Positions 15,199-23,219 of a stretch of 32,856 nt of DNA are shown here, in pieces; position 1 is the first letter of the stretch; each line of letters starts with the position of its first letter. The stretch comes from Promethearchaeota archaeon. GTDB taxonomy: Archaea > Asgardarchaeota > Lokiarchaeia > Sigyniarchaeales > SOKP01. Made by a program: the position numbers and the translations under genes. The stretch lies in NCBI GenBank assembly GCA_013375475.1, contig JABXKD010000039.1:1-32856 (forward strand), given 5' to 3'. The notes beneath the pieces were generated by a model. The model was not told the DNA's origin, ran no database searches, and saw only the letters and a program-made list of their open reading frames with translations.

Positions 15199-18100
15199 TG
15201 GAAGGAGCTGTGTTGGTCATAGGGGCTGGTATTGCTGGAATACAAACATCTCTCGATTTAACCGAGTTAGGATTTAAAGTTTATCTCGTGGAAAAATCTC
15301 CTTCAATAGGTGGAAGGATGGCTCAACTGGATAAAACTTTTCCTACTAATGATTGTTCTCTTTGTATCCTCGCACCTAAGATGGTTGAGGTCTATAGAAA
15401 TCCTAACATCGAACTAATGACTTATCACGAAGTTAAGGCAATTTCAGGAGAAGCCGGAAATTTTGATGTAACCGTATTAAAGAAACCTCGTTATATCGAC
15501 GAGGATAAATGTAAGGGATGCGGTGACTGCGCTGCTAAATGCCCAAAAATCCAAGTACCTAACATATTTGACATGAATCTTGGAAAAAGGAAATCAGTCT
15601 ATATTCCTTTTCCTCAAGCGGTCCCTCCTATTTATTTAATAGACCCCGAATTGTGTTTAATGTTAACTAAAGGCGTCTGTGGCGTCTGTGAAAAAGTATG
15701 CGAGGCAAAAGCAATCAATTATGAGCAAAAAGAACAAGAAATCAACATCAAAGTCGGTGCGGTAGTAGTGTCCACTGGTTTTGATATGCCAGCAGAGGAT
15801 TTATCTCCACGATGGGGATATCGATTCCAAAACGTAGTAAGCGCGTTAGAGTATGAAAGAATTTTATGTGCGTCGGGTCCTTTTGGAGGCCATGTTCTAA
15901 GGCTTAGCGACGAAGAAGAACCTGAAAAAATAGCCTTTATTCAATGTGCAGGATCCAGAGATTTACACGAAAATGTACCTTATTGTTCAAGCGTTTGTTG
16001 TATGTATACCGCAAAAGAAGCAATAATAACCGCCGAACATTCAGAAAACGCCAAATGTTTCGTATTTAGACACGATATCCGAGCCTACGGTAAAAACTTT
16101 TATGAGTTTACTCAAAGAGCTCAAGACGAATATGGTATAAAATATTTCCAAACAAAAATAAGCACTATCGAAGAAGATCCAGAAACGAACGATTTGATTA
16201 TTCACTACGAAGACTTGAAAACAGGAACTTTCAGCGATTTTCGAGCCAACTTAGTTGTTTTGGCAACCCCATTAGTTCCTAAAAAAGGGATAGGAGATTT
16301 AGCTAAAATTCTAGATATAGAGCTTGATAAATACGATTTCTTCAAAGAAAAATCTTATTTCAAAAAATCCTTATCATCAAGAGAAGGGATTTTCTTATGT
16401 GGTTTTTGCCAAGGACCAATGGATATTCCGGAAACGGTGGCTGACGCAAGTGGTGTTGCGGCTCAAGTAGCTACTTTACTTAATCCTGTGAAATTTACTA
16501 AAGTTAAAGAAAAAGTATTTGAAGTAGCTGAGAAAGAAGTAAGTACTACAGATGAGCCCAGGATAGGAGTGCTTGTATGTCATTGCGGGATTAATATTGG
16601 TAAGTACGTCGATGTTCCAAAAGTCAGAGATTATATAAAATCGTTACCAAATGTAGTTTGGTGTGAGGATAACTTATATTCATGCAGTTCTGATTCTCAA
16701 GAACTAATTAAAGAAAAAATTAAAGAGCATAATCTTAACAGATTTATCGTAGCTTCATGTACTCCAAGAACTCACGAATCTTTATTCCAGGAAACTTGTC
16801 AAGAAGCCGGAATGAATAAATACTTGTTTGAGATGGTAAACATTAGAGATCAATGTTCCTGGGTTCACATGACTGAAAAAGAGGCAGCTACCGCTAAATC
16901 AATGGATTTAATAAGGATGGCAGTATCAAAATCCAAATTAATCAAACCCCAAAAGGAGGAGAAGATTGCAGTTATACCAACCGCTTTAGTGATAGGTGGA
17001 GGTACTTCAGGAATGACCGCTGCTTTAGAGTTAGCTAATCAAGGGTTTAAAACGTACATTATTGAGAAAGAAACGAAATTAGGGGGAAACTTAACCAATC
17101 TTAATATTTTATATCCCATTCAAGAAGATGCTTCAATCTTTCTGAAAAGTATTATTGATAAAGTTGAAGGAAATAATAATATTGAAGTTCACCTTGAGAC
17201 AACTATTAAAGATGTTAAAGGGTATATAGGAAATTATGAGGTCTTAATTACTGACTCTAAGGATAAGGTAACAGATCTAAAAACTGGAGCAATAATCGTT
17301 GCTACAGGAGGGCAAGAATTAAAGCCAAATGGATTGTTTCAATACGACGGTAAAAATCAACAAGTTATGACGCAACTCGAGGTCGAGCAGAAGTTACAAG
17401 AAGCTGATAAATCGTGGCTTGATAAATTAAAACGTGTTACTTTCGTTTTATGTGCTGGTGCAAGACAGAAGGAAGGTATTACTTATTGTTCAAATGTGTG
17501 TTGCGGAACCTCGATAAAAAATATTAATATCCTTAAAGAATTAAATCCAAACCTCGAGATTGTCGTATTATACCGAGATTTTCAAATGGCTAAAAAAGAA
17601 TTCGAAGAATATTACCGAAATCGAAGAAAAGACGCAATGTTTATGCGATATGATTTAGATCGTATTCCAAAAGTGACTAAAGTAAGTAAATCGCCTGAAA
17701 AATATAAAGTAGAAGTATTCGATACTAATTTACAAGATAAACTCGTTTTCGAAACCGATTTAATCGTGTTAGCGACACCAATGGTTCCTGCCGACAATAT
17801 GAAAGATTTAGCAATGATGCTCAAAGTTCCTTTAGATAGATCCGGATTCTTTTTAGAAGCTCATGTTAAACTAAGGCCATTAGATTTTGCTACGGATGGT
17901 ATTTTCCTTTGCGGTGTTGCCCAATGGCCCAAAAATATTCAAGACTCTATATCACAAGCAAGTGGGGCTGCTGGTCGAGCAAGTAGATTTCTAAGCGCTG
18001 GAGAAATAACAACTTCAGGGTTAGTCGCGGAAGTTACTCAGAGCAAATGTATAGGTTGCGGAGATTGTGAGGAAGTTTGTCCTTATAAAGCGATTGAACT

Positions 18101-18305
18101 AATAGAAACTACAAAAGATTTTGAGGATGTATCAATAATAATAAAAAAGTCGTCAATAAACTCAGCTTTATGTAAAGGATGCGGTACATGCGCAGCTACA
18201 TGCCCTGTGGGCGCAATATCCGTTAAGCACTACGATTTTGATCAAATTGGCGCAATGATCGATTCATATCTTCTAGAAAAAATAACAAATGGAGGGAGTA
18301 CTTAG
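15198..18305 (+). CDS. hdrA: Double-length HdrA (tandem HdrA fusion, Cys form)
   Basis: 1035 residues made of two HdrA-like units. Unit 1 starts directly with the FAD loop GAGIAG (9-14), DCSLC (C53, C56), a ferredoxin motif CKGCGDCAAKCP and a second, modified Cys cluster. Unit 2 (~455 onward) begins with the HdrA N-terminal domain (VCHCGINIG, ASCTPRTHE, DQCSW). It then has a second FAD loop GGGTSG, CSNVCC, and two C-terminal 4Fe-4S motifs (CIGCGDCEEVCP and CKGCGTCAATCP). Unit 2 lacks the DCSLC motif: the matching stretch reads 'NLTNLNILYPIQEDA', so its FAD has different surroundings. Two flavins in one chain fit an electron-bifurcating core. All positions that are Sec in the upstream hdrA are Cys here. 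It overlaps the preceding stop by TAATG and is followed by mvhD after 2 bases. Confidence 0.92.
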   Translation: MEGAVLVIGAGIAGIQTSLDLTELGFKVYLVEKSPSIGGRMAQLDKTFPTNDCSLCILAPKMVEVYRNPNIELMTYHEVKAISGEAGNFDVTVLKKPRYIDEDKCKGCGDCAAKCPKIQVPNIFDMNLGKRKSVYIPFPQAVPPIYLIDPELCLMLTKGVCGVCEKVCEAKAINYEQKEQEINIKVGAVVVSTGFDMPAEDLSPRWGYRFQNVVSALEYERILCASGPFGGHVLRLSDEEEPEKIAFIQCAGSRDLHENVPYCSSVCCMYTAKEAIITAEHSENAKCFVFRHDIRAYGKNFYEFTQRAQDEYGIKYFQTKISTIEEDPETNDLIIHYEDLKTGTFSDFRANLVVLATPLVPKKGIGDLAKILDIELDKYDFFKEKSYFKKSLSSREGIFLCGFCQGPMDIPETVADASGVAAQVATLLNPVKFTKVKEKVFEVAEKEVSTTDEPRIGVLVCHCGINIGKYVDVPKVRDYIKSLPNVVWCEDNLYSCSSDSQELIKEKIKEHNLNRFIVASCTPRTHESLFQETCQEAGMNKYLFEMVNIRDQCSWVHMTEKEAATAKSMDLIRMAVSKSKLIKPQKEEKIAVIPTALVIGGGTSGMTAALELANQGFKTYIIEKETKLGGNLTNLNILYPIQEDASIFLKSIIDKVEGNNNIEVHLETTIKDVKGYIGNYEVLITDSKDKVTDLKTGAIIVATGGQELKPNGLFQYDGKNQQVMTQLEVEQKLQEADKSWLDKLKRVTFVLCAGARQKEGITYCSNVCCGTSIKNINILKELNPNLEIVVLYRDFQMAKKEFEEYYRNRRKDAMFMRYDLDRIPKVTKVSKSPEKYKVEVFDTNLQDKLVFETDLIVLATPMVPADNMKDLAMMLKVPLDRSGFFLEAHVKLRPLDFATDGIFLCGVAQWPKNIQDSISQASGAAGRASRFLSAGEITTSGLVAEVTQSKCIGCGDCEEVCPYKAIELIETTKDFEDVSIIIKKSSINSALCKGCGTCAATCPVGAISVKHYDFDQIGAMIDSYLLEKITNGGST

Positions 18306-18307
18306 TT

Positions 18308-18745
18308 ATGTCTAAGTCTAAAACAAAACCCAAGAAAGTCAAAGACTTTGAGCCTAACATCTTAGTTTTCTGTTGTAACTGGTGTAGCTATGCAGGTGCA
18401 GACTTAGCAGGAGTTTCAAGATTTCAATACCCTCCAAATATTAGAGTTATTCGCGTTATGTGTTCGGGGAGAGTTGATCCATCCTTTATTTTAAAAGCTA
18501 TTAAAGATGGCGCAGATGGAGTTCTTATTAGTGGTTGTCATATTGGTGATTGTCACTATATTTCGGGTAATGAATACACGAGGGATCGATTCGAAAAAAT
18601 GCATAAAATTATAATTAAACAATTGGGTATAAACGAAAAACGCGTTAGATTAGAGTGGGTTTCAGCTTCTGAAGGTAAGCGTTTCGCTGAGGTAATCACT
18701 GAATTTACTAACCAAATAAAAGAGTTAGGCCCTCTTAAAAACTAG
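18308..18745 (+). CDS. mvhD: MvhD, 2Fe-2S electron-transfer subunit (Cys form)
   Basis: 145 residues. Cluster motif FCCNWCSYAGADLAGVSR, then MCSGRVDP and SGCHIGDCHYISGN, is the standard MvhD/FlpD pattern. It connects an electron donor (hydrogenase, formate dehydrogenase or an FrhB-type protein) to HdrA. Last gene of the operon, 2 bases after the double HdrA. It is the Cys counterpart of the selenoprotein at 10726. No hydrogenase subunits accompany it, so its donor is probably one of the FrhB-like proteins. Confidence 0.92.
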   Translation: MSKSKTKPKKVKDFEPNILVFCCNWCSYAGADLAGVSRFQYPPNIRVIRVMCSGRVDPSFILKAIKDGADGVLISGCHIGDCHYISGNEYTRDRFEKMHKIIIKQLGINEKRVRLEWVSASEGKRFAEVITEFTNQIKELGPLKN

Positions 18746-18790
18746 ATAGTCTTTCTTATTATTACTTCCAATTTCTTGATTATTGAGTTT

Positions 18791-19984
18791 CTATTCAATT
18801 TTAATTTTTGCAAATTTATATAACATTAATATAATAATTAGGAATAATACTGAAACTATTAGAATTATCAGATAAACTAAAGGGATTCCTCCAAAATTAT
18901 AAAAAGGTTCAAATGTTGTAGGAACGAAAGCAATTCCGATAAATTGAAAAGCCGTTGTTAAACCCGCGAGAGCACCGCGTCTTTCTACTGATAAAGTCTG
19001 GCTAAAGAACATAATTAGTGTTATCAATATTCCTCCGGCAAAACCCATAAAAACAAGTCCTAAAGATGTGAACACAATCGCTTCTACACTATTATTACCG
19101 AAAAATACTAAAATGATGTTAGCGATAAACAAAGTTATCAATCCAATCAGCAAAGTAAGCTTTACTCCTTTTTTCTTAATCATGAATCCCGTTAGGATAC
19201 CCCCTATAAAACCCATTACTCCAAATATAGCAATAATTATTCCTGCAATCGCTTCAGCGATTACATGTGTAAAGGATCGCGAGGTCCAGATTATAGTTGC
19301 AATAGAAATATGTGAAAGTAAAAAGGCTGATATAACCAATAAGATAACTGGTAAATGACGAATTTCTTGACCTATATTAGAAAAAAATGTTCGAATCCCA
19401 TCATCGCTTTTAGTGATTGAATGACTTTTTCTTAATTTAAGAACTATTAGGATTCCTAACACCGTAATACTCAAAAATATTACGTATAAATATCGCCAAC
19501 TTAGGTTAATTATTTGACCCGCAATTAATGGTCCAAAACCGACTCCTAAATTAGCAACCGCACCTAATAAACCTATTTTCTTGGAAATCTTAGGTCCTGC
19601 AACAATATCTGTAAGCAATGCTATTAAAACAGGATTGACGAATCCGAAACCAATGCCCGCTAAAACATTCGCAATAATAAAGGCCATCAATGAGAAGGAT
19701 AAAGATGCTACGATCATTCCTATTCCAAAGATAAATAAACCTAAAAGAATTACAGGAAATCGTCCTTTAATATCTGAGATGGCGCCAGAGAATAGTTGAA
19801 CTATAGCAAATGGAAACATAAATGATGGAATAGCTATCAATATAGATCCGGGTACTACTGAAAATTCTAAGGAAAGAACACCAAACAATACTAATATAAC
19901 ATTTCCAGTAAGAGGCCCTAACGCAAAAAGTATAAAGATAATTACTTCAACTAGTCTTGAAGTCTTTTTCTGATCTGTTTTCAT
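18791..19984 (-). CDS. MFS transporter (12-TM, drug/metabolite:H+ type)
   Basis: 397 residues from ATG 19984; an upstream TTG would add six residues and is less likely. The chain is mostly hydrophobic with about 12 transmembrane helices. The loop between helices 2 and 3 shows the MFS motif A, SGAISDIKGRFPVI. Overall style is of DHA-type efflux transporters, but substrate cannot be told. It converges on the mvhD operon with 45 bases between stops and is not part of it. Confidence 0.85.
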   Translation of the reverse strand: MKTDQKKTSRLVEVIIFILFALGPLTGNVILVLFGVLSLEFSVVPGSILIAIPSFMFPFAIVQLFSGAISDIKGRFPVILLGLFIFGIGMIVASLSFSLMAFIIANVLAGIGFGFVNPVLIALLTDIVAGPKISKKIGLLGAVANLGVGFGPLIAGQIINLSWRYLYVIFLSITVLGILIVLKLRKSHSITKSDDGIRTFFSNIGQEIRHLPVILLVISAFLLSHISIATIIWTSRSFTHVIAEAIAGIIIAIFGVMGFIGGILTGFMIKKKGVKLTLLIGLITLFIANIILVFFGNNSVEAIVFTSLGLVFMGFAGGILITLIMFFSQTLSVERRGALAGLTTAFQFIGIAFVPTTFEPFYNFGGIPLVYLIILIVSVLFLIIILMLYKFAKIKIE

Positions 19985-20055
19985 AATGATTCGATAATTC
20001 AATTTATCACGATTAAACTATAGAAAAAGGATTCTGTATTAAATTCTATTATATT

Positions 20056-20072
20056 AAAAAATAAAAAAAAAA
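20056..20072 (-). terminator. T-tract terminator after the small membrane protein pair
   Basis: On the minus strand a run of ten T, an A and six more T lies just past the stop at 20087. This is a typical archaeal oligo-T termination signal. Confidence 0.5.
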
Positions 20073-20086
20073 GAAAGTTATTAGAT

Positions 20087-20560
20087 TTAAGATACTTGAA
20101 CCGATATTTGCGAGAAGAATGCTGTAAAAATTATAACGAACAAGATAAGTCCTGCGAGTATAAGGTAGATACGCCTAGCTTTTTCATCAAATTTATCGTT
20201 TAAAGCAAAACTCAAGAACGCTATAGCTATAAAGAACATGCCAACATTGACACCAATCCGCGCGATGTTCCCTACGATAACCACTTGGTATTCCATCCAA
20301 TAATAAATAAGATTTGCTCTCTCAAGTTTTACAATGTAATCGTTATACCCGTATAATCCTTGCATGTAATTCATCTCGTTTTGCTGAGTTTCTAGAAGCA
20401 GCCAAGTATAAGCGTTATCTGCGATTGATTTACTGATCATAAGTATAGTACCGAAGATTATAGCTACTAATAATCCGTATATTAAGAATTTAGTAGCTCT
20501 CTGCTTATCCATCATTGGTAACATATCATACAAGCTTACTTTTCTCTCTTCTGTCCCCAT
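20087..20560 (-). CDS. Small membrane protein, unknown function
   Basis: 157 residues. A charged N-terminus (~24 residues) precedes hydrophobic helices at about 25-45, 97-120 and 130-152. Between the first and second lies a ~50-residue Tyr/Asn-rich polar segment, likely on the outside. No family recognised. It is preceded by a strong Shine-Dalgarno (GAGGGGAT) and begins 3 bases after the stop of the upstream gene, so the two form a tightly coupled pair. Confidence 0.75.
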   Translation of the reverse strand: MGTEERKVSLYDMLPMMDKQRATKFLIYGLLVAIIFGTILMISKSIADNAYTWLLLETQQNEMNYMQGLYGYNDYIVKLERANLIYYWMEYQVVIVGNIARIGVNVGMFFIAIAFLSFALNDKFDEKARRIYLILAGLILFVIIFTAFFSQISVQVS

Positions 20561-20563
20561 ATT

Positions 20564-21241
20564 TTATCCCCTCAAATAATTTGCTTTTAAAACTGATACT
20601 AACGCTGCCATAACATAAACTATGAGTATGAGTGCTCCTACCAGTATGAGAAGATTATTTAACATTTCTCCTGGACCATCTACTTTTATAGTGATGTCGA
20701 AAGGAACAGCTGTAACAGAAGATGGACCCGAATTTGAGCCATAAACGATAACATAATAATCACCTGGCCAAGATATCAACGAATCACCTACTCTATCCCC
20801 CATAAATTCTAAATAGAAATAGATACCACTACTAGGTAAAGTTAATGAACTCGTTCCTGTTGTACTTCCTGCTGGCGATGATCCCCAACCAAATTCAGAA
20901 TATACAAATTGTAAACCTGTAATTCCACTTGGAGTGCTATTCAGACTATGAGCTCGGTCGTACACACTTTTAGCTATGATTTTAATTGTGACGGATGCAT
21001 TGGGATAAAATTCAGAGATTTCTACTATTAATTTTTGATCTTTGCTTAATGTTATTGATTGAGCGAATGCTTTAGTTAAACCTGAGCTGCTATCTTCTTG
21101 TATAATTTCAGGTTTCCTTTCGTAAATCGTCATTTTATCGAGTAAAAATCCAAAAAAAGGTCCTAATATTAGGCATACTATACTCAATCCAATGATAATG
21201 TAAGCAGTTTTCTTTTTTAAAAGTCGACTCATTTTTAACAT
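20564..21241 (-). CDS. Two-TM protein with extracellular beta-rich domain, unknown function
   Basis: 225 residues. A basic N-terminus and hydrophobic helix (~12-33) act as signal anchor. An extracellular region (~35-190) follows, rich in Ser, Gly, Thr and beta strands, with no Cys; it resembles a jelly-roll or PPC-like sandwich (for instance 'GIYFYLEFMGDRVGDSLISWPGDYYVIVYG'). A second helix (~195-218) ends the chain, leaving a short cytoplasmic tail. First ATG (21241) has AAAGGTG at good distance. Paired with the three-helix protein at 20087; they may form one envelope complex. Confidence 0.75.
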   Translation of the reverse strand: MLKMSRLLKKKTAYIIIGLSIVCLILGPFFGFLLDKMTIYERKPEIIQEDSSSGLTKAFAQSITLSKDQKLIVEISEFYPNASVTIKIIAKSVYDRAHSLNSTPSGITGLQFVYSEFGWGSSPAGSTTGTSSLTLPSSGIYFYLEFMGDRVGDSLISWPGDYYVIVYGSNSGPSSVTAVPFDITIKVDGPGEMLNNLLILVGALILIVYVMAALVSVLKANYLRG

Positions 21242-21398
21242 ATTGACACCTTTATTGACTTCTTTTTTTAATTAGATTCTGTTTAAATAAAATTAGGGCA
21301 TTTACTAATAAAAAACTGCGTTTTCTTTTTATTAACAGATGAATTAAAGCACTAAATTGTTAAATGAATTAATAAAAAAAAGAAATAATAAATCTCGA

Positions 21399-21818
21399 CT
21401 AAATCTTACCACTCAGTCTCATCGCATAACTTTTGAGAAAACTTAGGGCTATTGAAGTATCTGCTTGAGCCATAGCGTATGATACAAGCACACCCCCTTG
21501 AAAAGGAGCAAATATTATGTGTCCCATTCCACTCTCGTTGGTTGCAATTATTCCCTCAGAAGTAGTTTTAATTACCGAAAATGTAGCCCCATTTAAATCA
21601 ATTGATTTACTTCCTTTAACTATATTTAATATGTTGTTAGATTCATTACTTAAATCCCAATTGTCTGTCTGGAAGATTATATTCCCTGAATCAGACAAAA
21701 TCGCAACTCCAGCAATCTTTACGCTTGCCTCAAACGCAGCAATCCCTAAATCGTCAACAAAATTTTTAATATCATCCATATTAATTAATAATAAAGATCT
21801 CTGTTTTAATTTTTCCAT
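21399..21818 (-). CDS. Probable Asgard profilin (profilin/roadblock-like fold)
   Basis: 139 residues. The pattern follows profilin: an N-terminal helix (~14-32), 'IAGVAILSDSGNIIFQTDNW' like the profilin strand pair around 'GSVWAQS', a middle helix, then 'LNGATFSVIKTTSEGIIATNESGMGHIIFAPFQGGVLVSYA' (quoted by parts: LNGATFSVIK, GIIATNE, GHIIFAP, GGVLVSYA) matching profilin's GGTKYMVIQ to ALVIGIY strands, and a C-terminal helix. Profilins bind actin monomers, and Asgard profilins are known to modulate actin. A roadblock/LC7 protein is the main alternative, since both folds give a similar strand-helix pattern. An internal ATG at 21779 (MDDIKNF) could be the true start. It is monocistronic, ending in a T tract (21374-21381). 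Confidence 0.6.
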   Translation of the reverse strand: MEKLKQRSLLLINMDDIKNFVDDLGIAAFEASVKIAGVAILSDSGNIIFQTDNWDLSNESNNILNIVKGSKSIDLNGATFSVIKTTSEGIIATNESGMGHIIFAPFQGGVLVSYAMAQADTSIALSFLKSYAMRLSGKI

Positions 21819-21904
21819 TCAATCAAAAAAATGTGATATAAATAAAATCTATGCTAAATTCATTATTTTAATTAAATTAACTAATTAAAAGTTGAGATAA
21901 GCCA

Positions 21905-23170
21905 ATGAAAACAGATGAATCCTATTCTAATTATATGTACAATTTCATTGATACAATTTGTAAAAAGTTTGGACCAAGATACTCGTGTAGTGAAGCTGAA
22001 AAGAACGCAAATATTTGGATAAAACAAAAATTAGATAATTTTTGCGACGAAACATTTATTGATGAGTTCGAAACTCGACCTGCCTTGTATCCTCAAGGCT
22101 TTATCAAGGTAGCGGGAATCTTAGGAGGTATTTCTCCTCTATTTATGCTATTAATGTTTCCTTTACCGATATTATCAGCAATTCTAGTAATGCTAGGCAT
22201 TATCGTGCTTTATAGCGAGCTATTTCTCATGAAAGAGTGGATTGGATTTCTTTTTAAAACTAAAAAATCTACTAACGTGTTTGGGATAATAAAACCTACA
22301 GAGGAAGTTAAATTCCGTATCATATTTGAAGGTCACTCAGATAGTGCAAAAGAAATGAATATTGCTAGTTTTAAACCCCTTACTCGTCGGATTATAGGAA
22401 TAACAGGGTTTTACTTTTTGTTTCACACAATTATTTTTTCGCTATGGAAATTTATCGCTCAAATCGTTTCGGGAGCTTCTATTGTAATAGTAAATTTAGG
22501 AATAGTTTCTATAACGGTTATTGATCTAATTTATTTTATTCCGCTTGTTTTGATCTATCCGCTTTTCATCTTATTGTTAAAGGGATTCTTGGGAAAAAAC
22601 GTTGTGTTAGGCGCAAATGATAACTTATCTGCCTCTGCAGTTGCTGTCGCAATAGGGAAACATCTTAGCGATAATAGACCGAAGAATGTTGAAGTATGGA
22701 TTGGTTCGCAAGGAAGCGAAGAAGTAGGTGATAAAGGTGCTAAAGCCTTCGTTGAAGAATACGGGAAAAAGGGAATTCTTGATCGTTCTTATACCGTGGT
22801 GCTAGAATGTTGTGGAGCCGCAGAAGATATGTGTATAATTGAAAAAGACATGCACCAAGCAGTTTATGATGCGGAAATCAATAACCTGCTATTACAAGCC
22901 CATGCAGAAGTAAAAACTGAAAATCCTGACTCTCTAAACATTCGGACTGGAAGCCTTAAAATTGGAGCGTGTGACGCTTGCCGATATATTCACGAAGGAT
23001 TCAAAGCAGCAGCTTTAATGGGGATGGAACACATAAAAAACAGAGCAGTTAACTGGCATTCTGTTAATGACGCTCCGGAAAATATAGATAAAAAGGTTTT
23101 AAACGATTTTCTCGATGTTTCTCTTAAATTTGTTGAGATAGTTGATAAAAAATTTTCAGCTTTGTACTAA
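21905..23170 (+). CDS. M28-family zinc metallopeptidase with internal membrane segments
   Basis: 421 residues. M28 metal ligands are readable: H144-x-D146 in EGHSDS, D239 in GANDNLSAS, catalytic Glu pair E272-E273, E301 in VLECCGA, and H385 in NWHSVNDAPENID. The family consists of di-zinc exopeptidases. Unusually, hydrophobic helices lie at ~68-108 (two) before the first ligand, and at ~163-225 (two or three) between the first His-x-Asp and the next Asp, splitting the catalytic domain in sequence. The protein is therefore predicted to be membrane-bound, with the active site assembled across the inserted helices. Divergent from the profilin gene with ~86 bases between starts. Confidence 0.82.
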   Translation: MKTDESYSNYMYNFIDTICKKFGPRYSCSEAEKNANIWIKQKLDNFCDETFIDEFETRPALYPQGFIKVAGILGGISPLFMLLMFPLPILSAILVMLGIIVLYSELFLMKEWIGFLFKTKKSTNVFGIIKPTEEVKFRIIFEGHSDSAKEMNIASFKPLTRRIIGITGFYFLFHTIIFSLWKFIAQIVSGASIVIVNLGIVSITVIDLIYFIPLVLIYPLFILLLKGFLGKNVVLGANDNLSASAVAVAIGKHLSDNRPKNVEVWIGSQGSEEVGDKGAKAFVEEYGKKGILDRSYTVVLECCGAAEDMCIIEKDMHQAVYDAEINNLLLQAHAEVKTENPDSLNIRTGSLKIGACDACRYIHEGFKAAALMGMEHIKNRAVNWHSVNDAPENIDKKVLNDFLDVSLKFVEIVDKKFSALY

Positions 23171-23219
23171 AGCTGTAAAAATAATAGAATAAAAAAAAGT
23201 TATAGATGGGAAAAAGCTA

